44,512 nucleotides of DNA from Acidimicrobiaceae bacterium (GTDB lineage: Bacteria; Actinomycetota; Acidimicrobiia; Acidimicrobiales; Aldehydirespiratoraceae), in the NCBI GenBank assembly GCA_016845585.1, contig JAERSO010000063.1:1-44512 (forward strand), given 5' to 3'. Made by a program: the position numbers and the translations under genes. The notes under the pieces are model-generated. The model had not been told where the DNA came from. It saw only the letters and a list, made by a program, of their open reading frames with translations, and did no database searches. The first letter of the stretch is position 1; the number at the start of each line of letters is the position of its first letter. Below, piece by piece: positions 1-8,686 of the stretch.

Positions 1-2
1 AG

Positions 3-1289
3 CCCGACCCGAGCGACGGTCAGCGCGGCCAGGAGTACGCCGCTGGCCGCGGACCGCTGCGTCGAAGCCGAACCGACCGTGTGATCGGCGGCGTCGCCGG
101 CGGCCTCGGCCAGTACTTCGGAATCGATCCCGTCATCGTGCGGATCGGCTTCATTCTCCTCACCATCTTCGGCGGCTCCGGCGTGCTGCTCTACCTGCTC
201 GCCTGGGTCATCATCGCCAAGGAAGGCCGCGAGTCGTCCAGCGCCATGCGCGCGCTTCAGGGTTCACCCGACGGCAGCCGCGGTCTCCTCTTCATCGTCC
301 TCGCCGTCGGCGCAGTTCTGATCCTGACCAGTCCTCTCGTCTGGTTCCCCGGTTTCGGACTCGGTGACGGGTTGGCTCTCCCACTGCTCCTGATCGCCGC
401 GGGCGTCGCCCTCCTCATCTGGCCCGGAGATCGCAGCGACCGACACCATCACTGGCACGGCGAACACGCGGACGACGAGTCCGATGACGTCCGGGCCGAG
501 TTCGCCGCCGCCGGCGAAGAGGTTCGCACGGAGCTCGGGGAGGCCCGCGAGTCCTTCCGTCAGCAACGTCAGGAGTGGCGCCACGGCTATCGGCGCCGCC
601 AGGCCGAGCGTCCTCCTCGACCACCTCGCCCGGCTCGACCCCCTCGGCCCAAGCCGTTCCTCGGTCCCCTCACCGTGGCCGTTCTTCTGATCCTGTCGGG
701 TGGAGCCGTCCTCGGCACCCAGCTCGACTGGTTCGTCTTCGACCCCGCCGTGTTCGCCGGAATCTGCCTCGCCGTCATCGGCGCTGCACTGGTGCTCTCG
801 GCCTTCATCGGCCGGGCGAGGGGTCTCATCCTGCTCGGCTTCCTCATCCTGCCGATCGCATGGGGTCTGGCCGCCATCGATCTCGACTGGAATGAAGGTG
901 TCGGCGAGAAGACGGTCACCGTCACCTCCGCCGACAATCTGAACGACGAGTACACGTGGGGCATGGGCCAGTTCATCGTCGACCTCAGTGGCATCTCACT
1001 CGCCAGCGAGGATCGCGATGTCGCTGTTGGGCTGACGATCGGCGAGGTCATCGTCTATGTCAACGAGAGCACCACGGTCGACGTGGACCTCGACGGCCGC
1101 ATCGGCGAGATCGAAATCGAGGCGCTCGATGAGTACTTCGTCGACGACGGACCCGATGTGTCCCTCGACACTCACCTGGACGGTGACGATCCCGGCGTTC
1201 TGAGCCTCGATCTCGATGTCGGTCTCGGCCACGGCGTGCTCACCGTGTGCACCGACCAGAACACCGAAGGGCTCGTCGCATGCCCCTGA
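3..1289 (+). CDS. PspC/LiaF-like membrane protein, 5' end outside window
   Basis: Envelope-stress type membrane protein. The frame is open to the left edge, and the PspC signature begins upstream of the first in-frame GTG (81): the residues before it read RRSRTDR and run into VIGGVAGGLGQYFGIDP. The true start is therefore probably outside the window. After the PspC helix (to about nt 225) come two more membrane segments (about 285-420). A charged Arg/Glu/His-rich cytoplasmic stretch follows (430-650), then three hydrophobic segments (655-885). The C-terminus (about 900-1285) is beta-rich and acidic, like the LiaF C-terminal domain. In such systems PspC/LiaF proteins modulate a neighbouring histidine kinase; here the kinase is a remnant at 1588-1964. 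The stop overlaps the next small ORF. The domain call is firm; the stress-sensing role is inferred from the family. Confidence 0.85.
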   Translation, partial: PDPSDGQRGQEYAAGRGPLRRSRTDRVIGGVAGGLGQYFGIDPVIVRIGFILLTIFGGSGVLLYLLAWVIIAKEGRESSSAMRALQGSPDGSRGLLFIVLAVGAVLILTSPLVWFPGFGLGDGLALPLLLIAAGVALLIWPGDRSDRHHHWHGEHADDESDDVRAEFAAAGEEVRTELGEARESFRQQRQEWRHGYRRRQAERPPRPPRPARPPRPKPFLGPLTVAVLLILSGGAVLGTQLDWFVFDPAVFAGICLAVIGAALVLSAFIGRARGLILLGFLILPIAWGLAAIDLDWNEGVGEKTVTVTSADNLNDEYTWGMGQFIVDLSGISLASEDRDVAVGLTIGEVIVYVNESTTVDVDLDGRIGEIEIEALDEYFVDDGPDVSLDTHLDGDDPGVLSLDLDVGLGHGVLTVCTDQNTEGLVACP

Positions 1290-1390
1290 TCTGTCTCGCC
1301 GTCATCGGCCTCATCGCCGCCTACCTGCTCGACGTGGCCGGCTCATCGACCACATCATCGGACCACCCCCGCACCGGAGAACTCACATGA
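1280..1390 (+). CDS. Small membrane peptide, 36 aa, overlapping both neighbours
   Basis: ATG at 1280 lies 10 nt before the end of the PspC-like gene, and the TGA at 1388-1390 overlaps the ATG of the next gene (ATGA). The product has one hydrophobic segment (LICLAVIGLIAAYLL) and a short polar Ser/Thr-rich tail. The overlaps at both ends suggest translational coupling in one transcript. No family is recognised. The ORF is short, so the call rests mainly on its exact fit between two genes and its plausible single transmembrane helix. Confidence 0.45.
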   Translation: MPLICLAVIGLIAAYLLDVAGSSTTSSDHPRTGELT

Positions 1391-1587
1391 ATCGCCACCC
1401 GCTCGACCCAACGCCGCTGATCCTCGGACTCTTGTTCGCCATCTCCGGCCTCGCCATCGTGGCCGACGCCGCGTGGCCCGACCTCGACACCACCGCCGTC
1501 GTCGGCGCCACCGTCGGCGGGATCGGCGTTGCCTTCGTCGTCGTCCTCGTGATGCGCCAACTCCGAGAGAACAACACCTCCACCTGA
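1387..1587 (+). CDS. Small two-helix membrane protein, 66 aa
   Basis: The start is the ATG at 1387, overlapping the stop of the preceding small ORF. The frame is open further upstream, but that part is antisense-like shadow of the PspC gene. The protein has two hydrophobic segments (PLILGLLFAISGLAIVADAA and a second around VVGATVGGIGVAFVVVLVM) and a short basic/polar tail. It has no recognised domain. Small proteins of this kind are common between PspC-type membrane proteins and their kinases in actinobacteria. The gene probably belongs to the same transcript as the PspC-like protein and the former kinase. Confidence 0.6.
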   Translation: MNRHPLDPTPLILGLLFAISGLAIVADAAWPDLDTTAVVGATVGGIGVAFVVVLVMRQLRENNTST

Positions 1588-1964
1588 TCCCCCAACCCGA
1601 ACCCGTCCGCCTCCACGACCTCGTGCCCGACGCGCTGGGAGCCGCGGCCCAGCGCCACGACAACACGGTCGTGATCGAGGAGGTCGAGCCGACCCGCATC
1701 CTCGGGACCCGGCTCAACTCCGAAGCCTGGTTCGCAACCTCGTCGACGACGACGGCACTGGGGTGCCCCCCCCCCGAGGATCGAGAACAGATCTTCGAAC
1801 GATTCGCCCGCACCGACCATGCCCGCGATCGCCATGCGGGAGGCACCGAACTCGGTCTTGCCATCGTGCGTCGCGTGGCCGAGGCTCACGGCGGCACGAT
1901 CGAGGTCGACGAGTCGCCGCTCGCCGGGGCACGCTTCACGGTCACGTTTCGCACCAACCGATAG
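1588..1964 (+). pseudogene. Histidine kinase remnant (HATPase C-terminal part)
   Basis: The 3' part encodes a clear HATPase end: EDREQIFERF (F box), then GGTELGLAIVRRVAEAHGG (G2 box) and a terminal beta segment with VTFRT. Upstream, the N box (RNLVD, near 1731) is in another frame and runs directly into DDGTGVP (G1 box). The roughly 30-40 residues that normally separate the N and G1 boxes are missing. A run of ten C (1766-1775) then shifts the frame relative to the F/G2 part. The HisKA and sensor regions are absent apart from a linker-like stretch (LHDLVPDALGAAAQRHDN). This is a decayed kinase next to its likely PspC/LiaF-like partner. A sequencing error in the C10 run could explain one shift, but not the internal deletion. 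Confidence 0.75.
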
Positions 1965-1973
1965 CTTGGCCGA

Positions 1974-3269
1974 GTGAACGAGCGCGACGAGCTCATCTCG
2001 GAGGCTCTGACGGTCCTCGATCAGAACTGGCTCGGTGAGTCCACACGGCCCGCCCCACGTCTGTATCCGCATCAGTGGAGCTGGGACTCAGCGTTCATCG
2101 CGATCGGCAACGCCGGAAGGAACTCGGCCCGCGCCACCCGCGAACTCGACGCGTTGTTCCGCGGACAATGGTCCAACGGCATGGTTCCCCACATCGTCTT
2201 CGGGCCCACCGACGACCACTATTTCCCGTCCGCATCCTTCTGGCAGAGCCGTCTGTCGCCCGATGCCCCGTCGATGGACACCTCGGGGATCTGTCAGCCG
2301 CCGGTCCACGCGCTTGCCGTCGGGGCGGTCGTTCGACGGCTCGACGACGGACGGCCGTTCCTCGCCGGCATCTTCGACCGCTTGTGTGCATGGCACGACT
2401 ATCTGTTCGAGGAGCGCACCATCGCCGGCGGGCTTGCGGAGATCTGGCATCCCTGGGAGTCGGGCATGGACAACAGTCCGGCCTGGGATGACCTGATGGC
2501 AAACCTCCATCCCCGAGCCGATGAGATCCCCGCCTACGAACGCGTCGACACCGCCGTGGTCGATGCCGCGGACCGTCCCACCGGTTGGGAGTACGACCGG
2601 TATGCGTACCTCGCCGCATTCCTCCGCGATCAGAACTACGCACCGACGGATCCCGCTGCGATCCCGTTTCGCGCCCATGACGTGCTCTTCAATTCGCTCC
2701 TGGCCCGATCAGAGGTCGAAATAGCAGGGTTGGCAGGGCTGGTGGGTGCCGATCCGACGCTTCACGTCGACCGCGCCGCCGCGCTCGGCGACACGATTCA
2801 CCGGCGGCTCTGGGACGAGTCACTCGGCATGCACGCGTCACTCGACGTGCGGACCGCACAGCGCATTCCGGTCCAGATCGCGGGAGGCTTCGCCGCGCTG
2901 CTCGCCGCGCCGCCTCCGCAGATGACCACCACGATCGTTCAGACATTGTCCGACATCCTCGTCCCGCTCAGCGACCGCGCAGTCGCTCTGCCGACGGTCC
3001 CGGTGACCGACCCCGGTTTCGAACCGACCCGCTACTGGCGCGGGCCCGCATGGATCAATCTCATGTGGCTCACCGCGCACGGACTCGACGAAGTCGGCGA
3101 GCCGACCCTGGCGCGTCGGCTGAGGAACGGCATCACGACACTCGTTCGAGCCGGCGGCTTCCACGAGTACTTCGATCCGACCACCGGAACCGGTCACGGA
3201 TCAAGCGACTTCTCATGGACGGCAGCGCTGTCGATCGCGGCAACCGACGAACTCGCAGATTCTGCCTGA
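1974..3269 (+). CDS. MGH1-like glycoside hydrolase (GH63-type alpha/alpha barrel)
   Basis: A 431-residue protein starting at GTG 1974, just after the kinase remnant. It resembles the (alpha/alpha)6-barrel glucosidases of the GH63/MGH1-like group, which hydrolyse mannosylglycerate, glucosylglycerate or related alpha-glycosides. Supporting features are the N-terminal WSWDSAF segment, the QPPVHA stretch, IWHPWESGMDNSP in the middle (the WESGMDNSP signature of this group), and near the C-terminus RYWRGPAWINLMW and a FHEYFDPTTG segment. No signal peptide is seen, so it is probably cytoplasmic and acts on a compatible solute or storage sugar. The substrate cannot be read from sequence. The neighbours on both sides are on separate transcripts. 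Confidence 0.8.
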   Translation: MNERDELISEALTVLDQNWLGESTRPAPRLYPHQWSWDSAFIAIGNAGRNSARATRELDALFRGQWSNGMVPHIVFGPTDDHYFPSASFWQSRLSPDAPSMDTSGICQPPVHALAVGAVVRRLDDGRPFLAGIFDRLCAWHDYLFEERTIAGGLAEIWHPWESGMDNSPAWDDLMANLHPRADEIPAYERVDTAVVDAADRPTGWEYDRYAYLAAFLRDQNYAPTDPAAIPFRAHDVLFNSLLARSEVEIAGLAGLVGADPTLHVDRAAALGDTIHRRLWDESLGMHASLDVRTAQRIPVQIAGGFAALLAAPPPQMTTTIVQTLSDILVPLSDRAVALPTVPVTDPGFEPTRYWRGPAWINLMWLTAHGLDEVGEPTLARRLRNGITTLVRAGGFHEYFDPTTGTGHGSSDFSWTAALSIAATDELADSA

Positions 3270-3287
3270 AGACACCCGGGTACGAGG

Positions 3288-4442
3288 TCAGGCAGCCGGT
3301 GCGTACACCATGCGGTGGCCTCGATTCGGCGCACCACGACCGAGTTCATCGAGCCGGAATCTGACCGAGTTGGCGGTGCGCCGCGAGACGAGCGTGCCGG
3401 CCGCATTGCCGGATCGATGTCCCGGGAACCAGGTTTCCGTGCTCTCACCGGCGCGGTCGGCGTCGTCCAGGAACGATTCGCCCGCACGCTGACGCATGGC
3501 CTGGATCATCATGTACTCCGGCGGGCTCATCGCCCGTCCGACGACGCCGTTTGCCTGGGCGTCGGAGATATTGGCGAGAAGACGCTCCTCGGTGTCCGGC
3601 AGCGACATGCCGAGACCCTCGATGCCGTCGCTACTGTCGATGCGGTACTCGGCGTAGAGCGCGACCGCCATGCCTGGGATCGGCGATCGCTCGAGGAGTT
3701 GATCGACAACCCCCTTCCCGCAGCTCGTCGAGAGCTTGTCCACGAATCGGCTCACGGCGGTCCGGTCACTACCACCGACGACCGTGTAGTCGTTGAAGCC
3801 GATGATTCTGCCGATCCCCTTCACCACTCGACCGTCCGCGACCGGGGTCAACACAAGCTGAAGATGATCGGCGTCACCGACGTAGGAGCACAGCTCGTCG
3901 GTGAGCAGGAGTTCGACGACACGCTCGAACGGCGGCACGGATCGGGCCTGGTTTCGGCCGCGATCCTGGACCTGCACGGTGCCACCACGTGGGTTGAAGA
4001 GGCCCTGCATGGTCAACATGTCGAGGAGGCCCTCGAACTGCGCGTCGAGTTGGAACTTGGTGACCAACAACTCGGCCGTCGAGGTGCTGCGACCCTTCTC
4101 GGACTGCGATGTCGAGACGATGTCGGATGGTGGCGACAATGACTGGGCCAGTCCCGAGATGGCGGCATCCATCGCCACCGTCTGCAGCTTCAATGCGTCG
4201 TGGATGGACTGGAGCAGATCCAGGCCGGCCGCCGTCGAGATCTCGAGTTGGCTCCGGGCGGCACCGAGAAGGCTCTCGAGTTCGAGGATTCGGCCGTGAG
4301 CCGCGCGACGCTGCTCGTGCAGGGCATGGGCCTGTTCGGCCATTCCACGGATCGCCGGTGTGGGAAGCAGGAGTGGATCGTCGAGTCCGACGATCGCTCT
4401 GGCCTCTTCCCAAGGGCCCAGGTCAGCTGGCTGCGATGACAT
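3288..4442 (-). CDS. Unrecognised protein with N-terminal coiled coil, 384 aa
   Basis: An intact frame with normal codon use, convergent with the glycoside hydrolase and divergent from mshC. ATG at 4442 is preferred; an in-frame GTG lies three codons upstream (4451). Residues about 25-75 are helical with heptad-like Leu/Ala spacing and contain an HxxR/ExE-rich coiled-coil stretch. The rest is a mixed alpha/beta region with no motif I recognise, including a Cys-containing segment (DELCSYVGD) and a C-terminal Arg-rich tail. There are no membrane segments or signal peptide, so it is probably cytoplasmic. The coiled coil could be part of a sensory or scaffold protein, but no function is assigned. 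Confidence 0.7.
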   Translation of the reverse strand: MSSQPADLGPWEEARAIVGLDDPLLLPTPAIRGMAEQAHALHEQRRAAHGRILELESLLGAARSQLEISTAAGLDLLQSIHDALKLQTVAMDAAISGLAQSLSPPSDIVSTSQSEKGRSTSTAELLVTKFQLDAQFEGLLDMLTMQGLFNPRGGTVQVQDRGRNQARSVPPFERVVELLLTDELCSYVGDADHLQLVLTPVADGRVVKGIGRIIGFNDYTVVGGSDRTAVSRFVDKLSTSCGKGVVDQLLERSPIPGMAVALYAEYRIDSSDGIEGLGMSLPDTEERLLANISDAQANGVVGRAMSPPEYMMIQAMRQRAGESFLDDADRAGESTETWFPGHRSGNAAGTLVSRRTANSVRFRLDELGRGAPNRGHRMVYAPAA

Positions 4443-4572
4443 GACAATCACATCGGCACGTTTGCCGGCCGCACTGGATGAGCCTGTCGCCCGTTTCGGC
4501 GATGACCAAGGTCACCGCGGAACGGCGGGCTGTTTCCGCTCTTCAGTCCGTCGGCCGCTACCGTTGCCTGCC

Positions 4573-5757
4573 GTGCAGCTCTTCGACACCGCCCGCCAGG
4601 CCGTCGTCCCGTTCGAACCGGGGCCCGAGGTCAAGATGTACGTCTGCGGCATCACACCCTACGACTCGACCCACCTCGGTCACGCCAACACCTATCTCAC
4701 CTACGACCTGCTGATCCGCCGACTGGAGGACATCGGCCACACGGTGAAGCTCGTCCGCAACATCACCGACGTCGACGACTCGATCCTGCCCAAGGCGCGT
4801 GAGCTGGGCATCGACTTTCTCGAACTGGCCGCGGCCGAGACGGCACGGTTCCACGGCGACATGGTCGCCCTCGACACCCGCCCCGTGTTCAACGAGCCCC
4901 ACGCCACTCAGTGGGTCGCCGAGATGGTGGAGATGGTGAAGACCCTCGACGAGCAGGGCCACGTGTACAACGTCGACGGCACCGTCTTCTTCGACGTTTC
5001 GACATTCGACTCGTTCGGTGCCGTCAGCGGCTACGACGAGGCGACCATGATCGAGTACGCCGCCGAGCGTGGAGGTCATCCCGATGATCCCCGTCAGCGC
5101 AACCCCCTCGACTTCATCCTCTGGCAGCCATCCCTCGAGGACGAGCCGAGTTGGCCGAGCCCCTGGGGTCACGGTCGCCCCGGCTGGCACATCGAGTGCA
5201 GCGCGATGTCGAAGGGCACCCTCGGCGACACCATCGATCTCCATGGCGGCGGATCCGACCTGATTTTCCCCCACCACGAGTGCGAGCGAGCGCAGAGTGA
5301 GGCCGCCAACGGCACCACGTTCGTCACCCACTGGATGCACTGCGGCATGGTCGCCTACGAAGGCACGAAGATGTCGAAGTCGCTCGGCAACCTCGTGTTC
5401 GTCAGCGAACTGTCGAAGATCGCTGACCCTCGCGCCATACGTCTCGCCCTCATGAGGCACCACTATCGCAGTGACTGGGAATGGTTCGACGGCGACATCG
5501 ATGCCGCGGCCGAACTTCTCGGTCGTCTCCACGTTGCGGCCAACGCGCCCGACGGCCCGGATCCCGAGCCCTACGCAGAGCGGCTCCGCGCCGCCCTCGA
5601 CGACGATCTCGATGCCCCGGCGGCGCTCGCGGAGCTGAGTGCGTTGGCCGACGGGATGAACCACGGCGGATCCGACGAGTCCGCGCCTACCATTTTGCGA
5701 GAGCTCGCTGCGCTGTGCGGTGTCGACCTGACCGCACCACCAGCGCCGCTCGACTGA
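4573..5757 (+). CDS. mshC: L-cysteine:1D-myo-inositol 2-amino-2-deoxy-glucopyranoside ligase MshC
   Basis: Catalyses ATP-dependent ligation of cysteine to GlcN-Ins in mycothiol synthesis. The family is a paralogue of cysteinyl-tRNA synthetase. The chosen start is GTG 4573, giving 394 residues; the open frame extends upstream but without homology. Seen: the zinc/cysteine-binding YVCGITPYD near residue 25, the HIGH-like HLGHANTY, the WHIECSAMS and HHECE zinc ligands, and KMSKS (TKMSKSLGN, lysine about 266). The MshC-typical segment after KMSKS (RLALMRHHYRSDWEWFD) sets it apart from true CysS, as does the lack of the DALR/anticodon tail. The gene lies 25 bp upstream of a bona fide cysS. The assignment to MshC over a second CysS rests on these motifs. 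Confidence 0.85.
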   Translation: MQLFDTARQAVVPFEPGPEVKMYVCGITPYDSTHLGHANTYLTYDLLIRRLEDIGHTVKLVRNITDVDDSILPKARELGIDFLELAAAETARFHGDMVALDTRPVFNEPHATQWVAEMVEMVKTLDEQGHVYNVDGTVFFDVSTFDSFGAVSGYDEATMIEYAAERGGHPDDPRQRNPLDFILWQPSLEDEPSWPSPWGHGRPGWHIECSAMSKGTLGDTIDLHGGGSDLIFPHHECERAQSEAANGTTFVTHWMHCGMVAYEGTKMSKSLGNLVFVSELSKIADPRAIRLALMRHHYRSDWEWFDGDIDAAAELLGRLHVAANAPDGPDPEPYAERLRAALDDDLDAPAALAELSALADGMNHGGSDESAPTILRELAALCGVDLTAPPAPLD

Positions 5758-5782
5758 CTCGCAACCAAGAAGGCTGACGATC

Positions 5783-7180
5783 GTGATCCGCTTGTACGAC
5801 ACGCTTACCGGTGACGTGCGCCCTCTCGCCCAGCGCGACAAGGGCAAGGTGTCGCTCTACGCGTGCGGACCGACCGTCTACGACCATCCCCATCTCGGTC
5901 ATGCTCGCCAGGCGATGACGTACGACATCATCCGGCGCTATCTCGAATGGCGCGGCGTCGAGGTCACCCACATCGCCAACGTCACCGACATCGACGACAA
6001 CATCATCAACCGCGCGACCCGAGAAGGACTCACCGAGCCCGAGGTCGCCGCGTATTGGGAGGCGATCTACGTCGACGTCATGGGGAAGCTCGACATCCTC
6101 GACCCCCACGAACGCCCGCACGCCACCGACTACGTGGACGAGATGGTCGCATTCATTCAGACGCTGATGGACAACGGGTCGGCCTACGCCAACGACAGCG
6201 GCGTGTACCTCCGCGTCCACAAGGTCGACGGCTACGGCGATCTCGTGCACCGCACCCTCGACGACCTTCGCGAAGGCGCAGGGGCGCGCATCGAAGTCGA
6301 CGACAACAAGGAAGATCCACTCGACTTCGCGCTCTGGAAGGCGGCCAAACCCGGCGAGCCGACCTGGCCGAGCCCGTGGGGCGACGGCCGACCCGGCTGG
6401 CACATCGAGTGCGTGGCCATGAGCCTCGGCATCCTCGGCGACGGCTTCGATCTTCATGGCGGCGGTACTGACCTCGTCTTCCCCCACCACACCAATGAAC
6501 GGGCCGAGGCCATCGCGGCCGGGCGGGAGTTCTGCTCGCACTGGATGCACAACGCGATGCTCAACATCGGCGGCGAGAAGATGTCGAAGTCGCTGAACAA
6601 CTTCACGACCATCCAGGACCTCCTCGACGAACACCCACTCAACGGTCGCGCCCTTCGGCTCCTGCTCCTGCAGACGCACTACCGCAAGACCATGGAACTC
6701 AACGGCGAGGTGCTTGCTCAGGGCCGCGCAGCGATCGAGCGGCTCGATGCGATGGCCCGCAAGGCCCGCGCCGCGGGTATCCCGCTCGACGGCGCCGAAC
6801 GCGACAGCGGCGCCGTCGCGGAGTTCATCGCGGCGATGGACGACGACATGGGCACGCCCGAGGCCATGGCGATCGTGTTCGCCACCCTTCGACGAGCCAA
6901 CGCCGCCCTCGATTCCGACGGCGCCGACGCCGCAACACTCGTCGCCACGGCGGTCGATCTCGCGGGCGCCCTCGGCGTCTCGGTCGGGGCCGATGGTGCC
7001 GGAGCCGACGGGAATGTCGGTGGCAGCGACGATCCCGACATCGACACCCTCGTTGCGGCCCGCACCGCGGCGCGAGAAGCCAAGGACTTCGCCGAGGCCG
7101 ACCGCATCCGTGACGAGCTGACCGCGCTCGGGATCACCGTCGAGGACACACCGAACGGGCCGGTCTGGCACCGTTCGTGA
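5783..7180 (+). CDS. cysS: Cysteinyl-tRNA synthetase
   Basis: Charges tRNA-Cys with cysteine in the cytoplasm. The protein is 465 residues from GTG 5783, the usual length for the family. Seen: YACGPTVYDHPHLGHAR (zinc ligand Cys plus HIGH motif), the DIDDNIINRA segment, GWHIECVAMS and FPHHTNERA (further zinc ligands), and KMSKSLNNF. It has the C-terminal DALR-like helical domain ending in the short EADRIRDEL motif typical of CysS. Two synthetase paralogues in tandem (mshC then cysS, 25-bp gap) suggest co-expression and a shared cysteine pool. An Ala/Gly/Asp-rich insert lies near residues 380-415. Confidence 0.93.
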   Translation: MIRLYDTLTGDVRPLAQRDKGKVSLYACGPTVYDHPHLGHARQAMTYDIIRRYLEWRGVEVTHIANVTDIDDNIINRATREGLTEPEVAAYWEAIYVDVMGKLDILDPHERPHATDYVDEMVAFIQTLMDNGSAYANDSGVYLRVHKVDGYGDLVHRTLDDLREGAGARIEVDDNKEDPLDFALWKAAKPGEPTWPSPWGDGRPGWHIECVAMSLGILGDGFDLHGGGTDLVFPHHTNERAEAIAAGREFCSHWMHNAMLNIGGEKMSKSLNNFTTIQDLLDEHPLNGRALRLLLLQTHYRKTMELNGEVLAQGRAAIERLDAMARKARAAGIPLDGAERDSGAVAEFIAAMDDDMGTPEAMAIVFATLRRANAALDSDGADAATLVATAVDLAGALGVSVGADGAGADGNVGGSDDPDIDTLVAARTAAREAKDFAEADRIRDELTALGITVEDTPNGPVWHRS

Positions 7181-7192
7181 GAGGCTTCGGGG

Positions 7193-8263
7193 ATGCCGAT
7201 CCTCGAGCCACCACATCTCGCTGACCTCCCGGGCTTGCCCGCTCAGCCGATCGGCACCGCCTGGCCGACCGACGACTGGTGGCCCAGTGGTCCACTCCCC
7301 GCCTCGATCACCGGAGAGGCCGAGCGCCTGCTCGCCCTACCGTTCGACGGCACCGACCCGACATTCGGTGAGACCTACGCGGTAGTACTCGTCCATCGCG
7401 GTCGGATCGTGGCCGAGCGCTACGGCTTCGGTGCCGACGCTTCCACGCCGCTCTTGAGCTGGTCCATGGCCAAGTCGGTCCTGCACTCGCTCGTCGGGAT
7501 CCTCGTGGAGCAGGGCCGGCTCGACCCGGCTGCCGCTGCCCCGGTTCCCGAGTGGTCCGACGATTCCCGAGGTGAGATCACGTTGACACATCTCCTCCGG
7601 ATGATCGACGGTCTCGACTTCAACGAGACCTACGCGATTCCTGACGACGGTTCCGGCGAGAACGCCGCCTGGAGCCACTGCATCGACATGCTCTTCGGTG
7701 CGGGCATCGAGGACCACGCGGGCTACACGATCAGTCGCCCACTCGCTCACGCTCCCGGGACCACGTTCAACTACTCATCAGGCACGAGCAATGTCATCGC
7801 ACGCATCGTCTGCGACCTGATCGGCGAAGGCCCCACTGCCGAAGCGTGGATGCACGAGCATCTCTTCGGTCCGATCGGCATGCACTCGGCCACACCGAGC
7901 TTCGACAAACGGGGCACGTTCGTCGGCTCGTCCTACGTCCACGCCACCGCCCGCGACTGGGCCCGATTCGGTCTCCTCCACATGCGTGGTGGCGGGTGGA
8001 ACGGGCGCCAGGTCCTCCCCCGATCATGGGTGGACGAGGAACGCCGAACCCGGGCGGCCGACGACGAGGGTGGCTACTACGGCACCCACTGGTGGACCGC
8101 CAATGACGACGACGGCATCTTCTGGGCCAGCGGCTTCGAGTTCCAGCGCGTGCTCATCAAGCCGACAGCCGACCTGGTGGCCGTCCGCCTCGGCCAGACC
8201 GCCGAGGACGACTACGACACGCCACGCGCCTGGTTCGCCGACCTGGTCGGGTTGTTCGACTGA
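7193..8263 (+). CDS. Serine hydrolase, beta-lactamase/6-aminohexanoate-dimer-hydrolase fold
   Basis: A 356-residue serine hydrolase of the class C beta-lactamase/esterase superfamily. The catalytic SxxK is S91-M-A-K94 (WSMAKSVLH). The second motif is the Y194-S-S type (NYSSGTSN), as in 6-aminohexanoate-dimer hydrolases and related esterases. A W/G-rich C-terminal region (GGYYGTHWW, then FWASGFEFQRV) occupies the third-motif position. No signal peptide is seen, so it is probably cytoplasmic. It starts 12 bp after cysS and may share its transcript. The substrate is unknown, and antibiotic hydrolysis is not implied. Confidence 0.85.
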   Translation: MPILEPPHLADLPGLPAQPIGTAWPTDDWWPSGPLPASITGEAERLLALPFDGTDPTFGETYAVVLVHRGRIVAERYGFGADASTPLLSWSMAKSVLHSLVGILVEQGRLDPAAAAPVPEWSDDSRGEITLTHLLRMIDGLDFNETYAIPDDGSGENAAWSHCIDMLFGAGIEDHAGYTISRPLAHAPGTTFNYSSGTSNVIARIVCDLIGEGPTAEAWMHEHLFGPIGMHSATPSFDKRGTFVGSSYVHATARDWARFGLLHMRGGGWNGRQVLPRSWVDEERRTRAADDEGGYYGTHWWTANDDDGIFWASGFEFQRVLIKPTADLVAVRLGQTAEDDYDTPRAWFADLVGLFD

Positions 8264-8269
8264 CGCACG

Positions 8270-8686
8270 TCACCAGAATCGCGGAATCGAACCATCCATC
8301 AGCCGCAGCATCCAGACAGCCACGAGGATCACGACGTTCGGCATGACGAGACGCATCCCGATGCCACGCGCCCGATCGAGCCGGACCGGGCCACCCGGCT
8401 GACGACGACCGAGGCCGACGACAGCGGCGACCGCGGCCGCTTGCACGAGCGCGAGCACCACCCACGGGTGATCCGTCCACGCCGCACGGAGGTTGCCCCC
8501 CAGCAGGTGCCGGACCGCTCGCGTCCCACCGCAGCCCGGGCAGTAGCCGCCGGTGCATCGACGGAACGGGCACACGACGATTCCCTCCTCGCCGTCGGCC
8601 GAGACGACCAACGCCGCCAGCGCGAGGGTGCCGAGTCCGGTGGCGACCGATGCCGACTGCCGCGGCGGCGTGAGGATGGCGGTCAT
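8270..8686 (-). CDS. DUF2752 membrane protein
   Basis: A 138-residue membrane protein with the DUF2752 core. It has two Cys motifs, CPFRRCTGGYCPGCGGTRA, with the diagnostic CPGCGGTRA followed by a transmembrane helix starting at HLLGG. Three hydrophobic segments are visible. Function is unknown for the family; the Cys-rich loop suggests metal binding or redox. The start ATG overlaps the stop of the upstream DUF4190 gene (ATGA), so the two are probably translationally coupled. It converges with the serine hydrolase. Confidence 0.85.
   Translation of the reverse strand: MTAILTPPRQSASVATGLGTLALAALVVSADGEEGIVVCPFRRCTGGYCPGCGGTRAVRHLLGGNLRAAWTDHPWVVLALVQAAAVAAVVGLGRRQPGGPVRLDRARGIGMRLVMPNVVILVAVWMLRLMDGSIPRFW

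Noticed and set aside
5687..7216. Long minus-strand open frame of about 509 codons opposite mshC/cysS
   Set aside because: Antisense frame of strongly conserved cysS; composition is that of a high-GC shadow with Val/Asp/Gly/Arg-rich residues and no domain.
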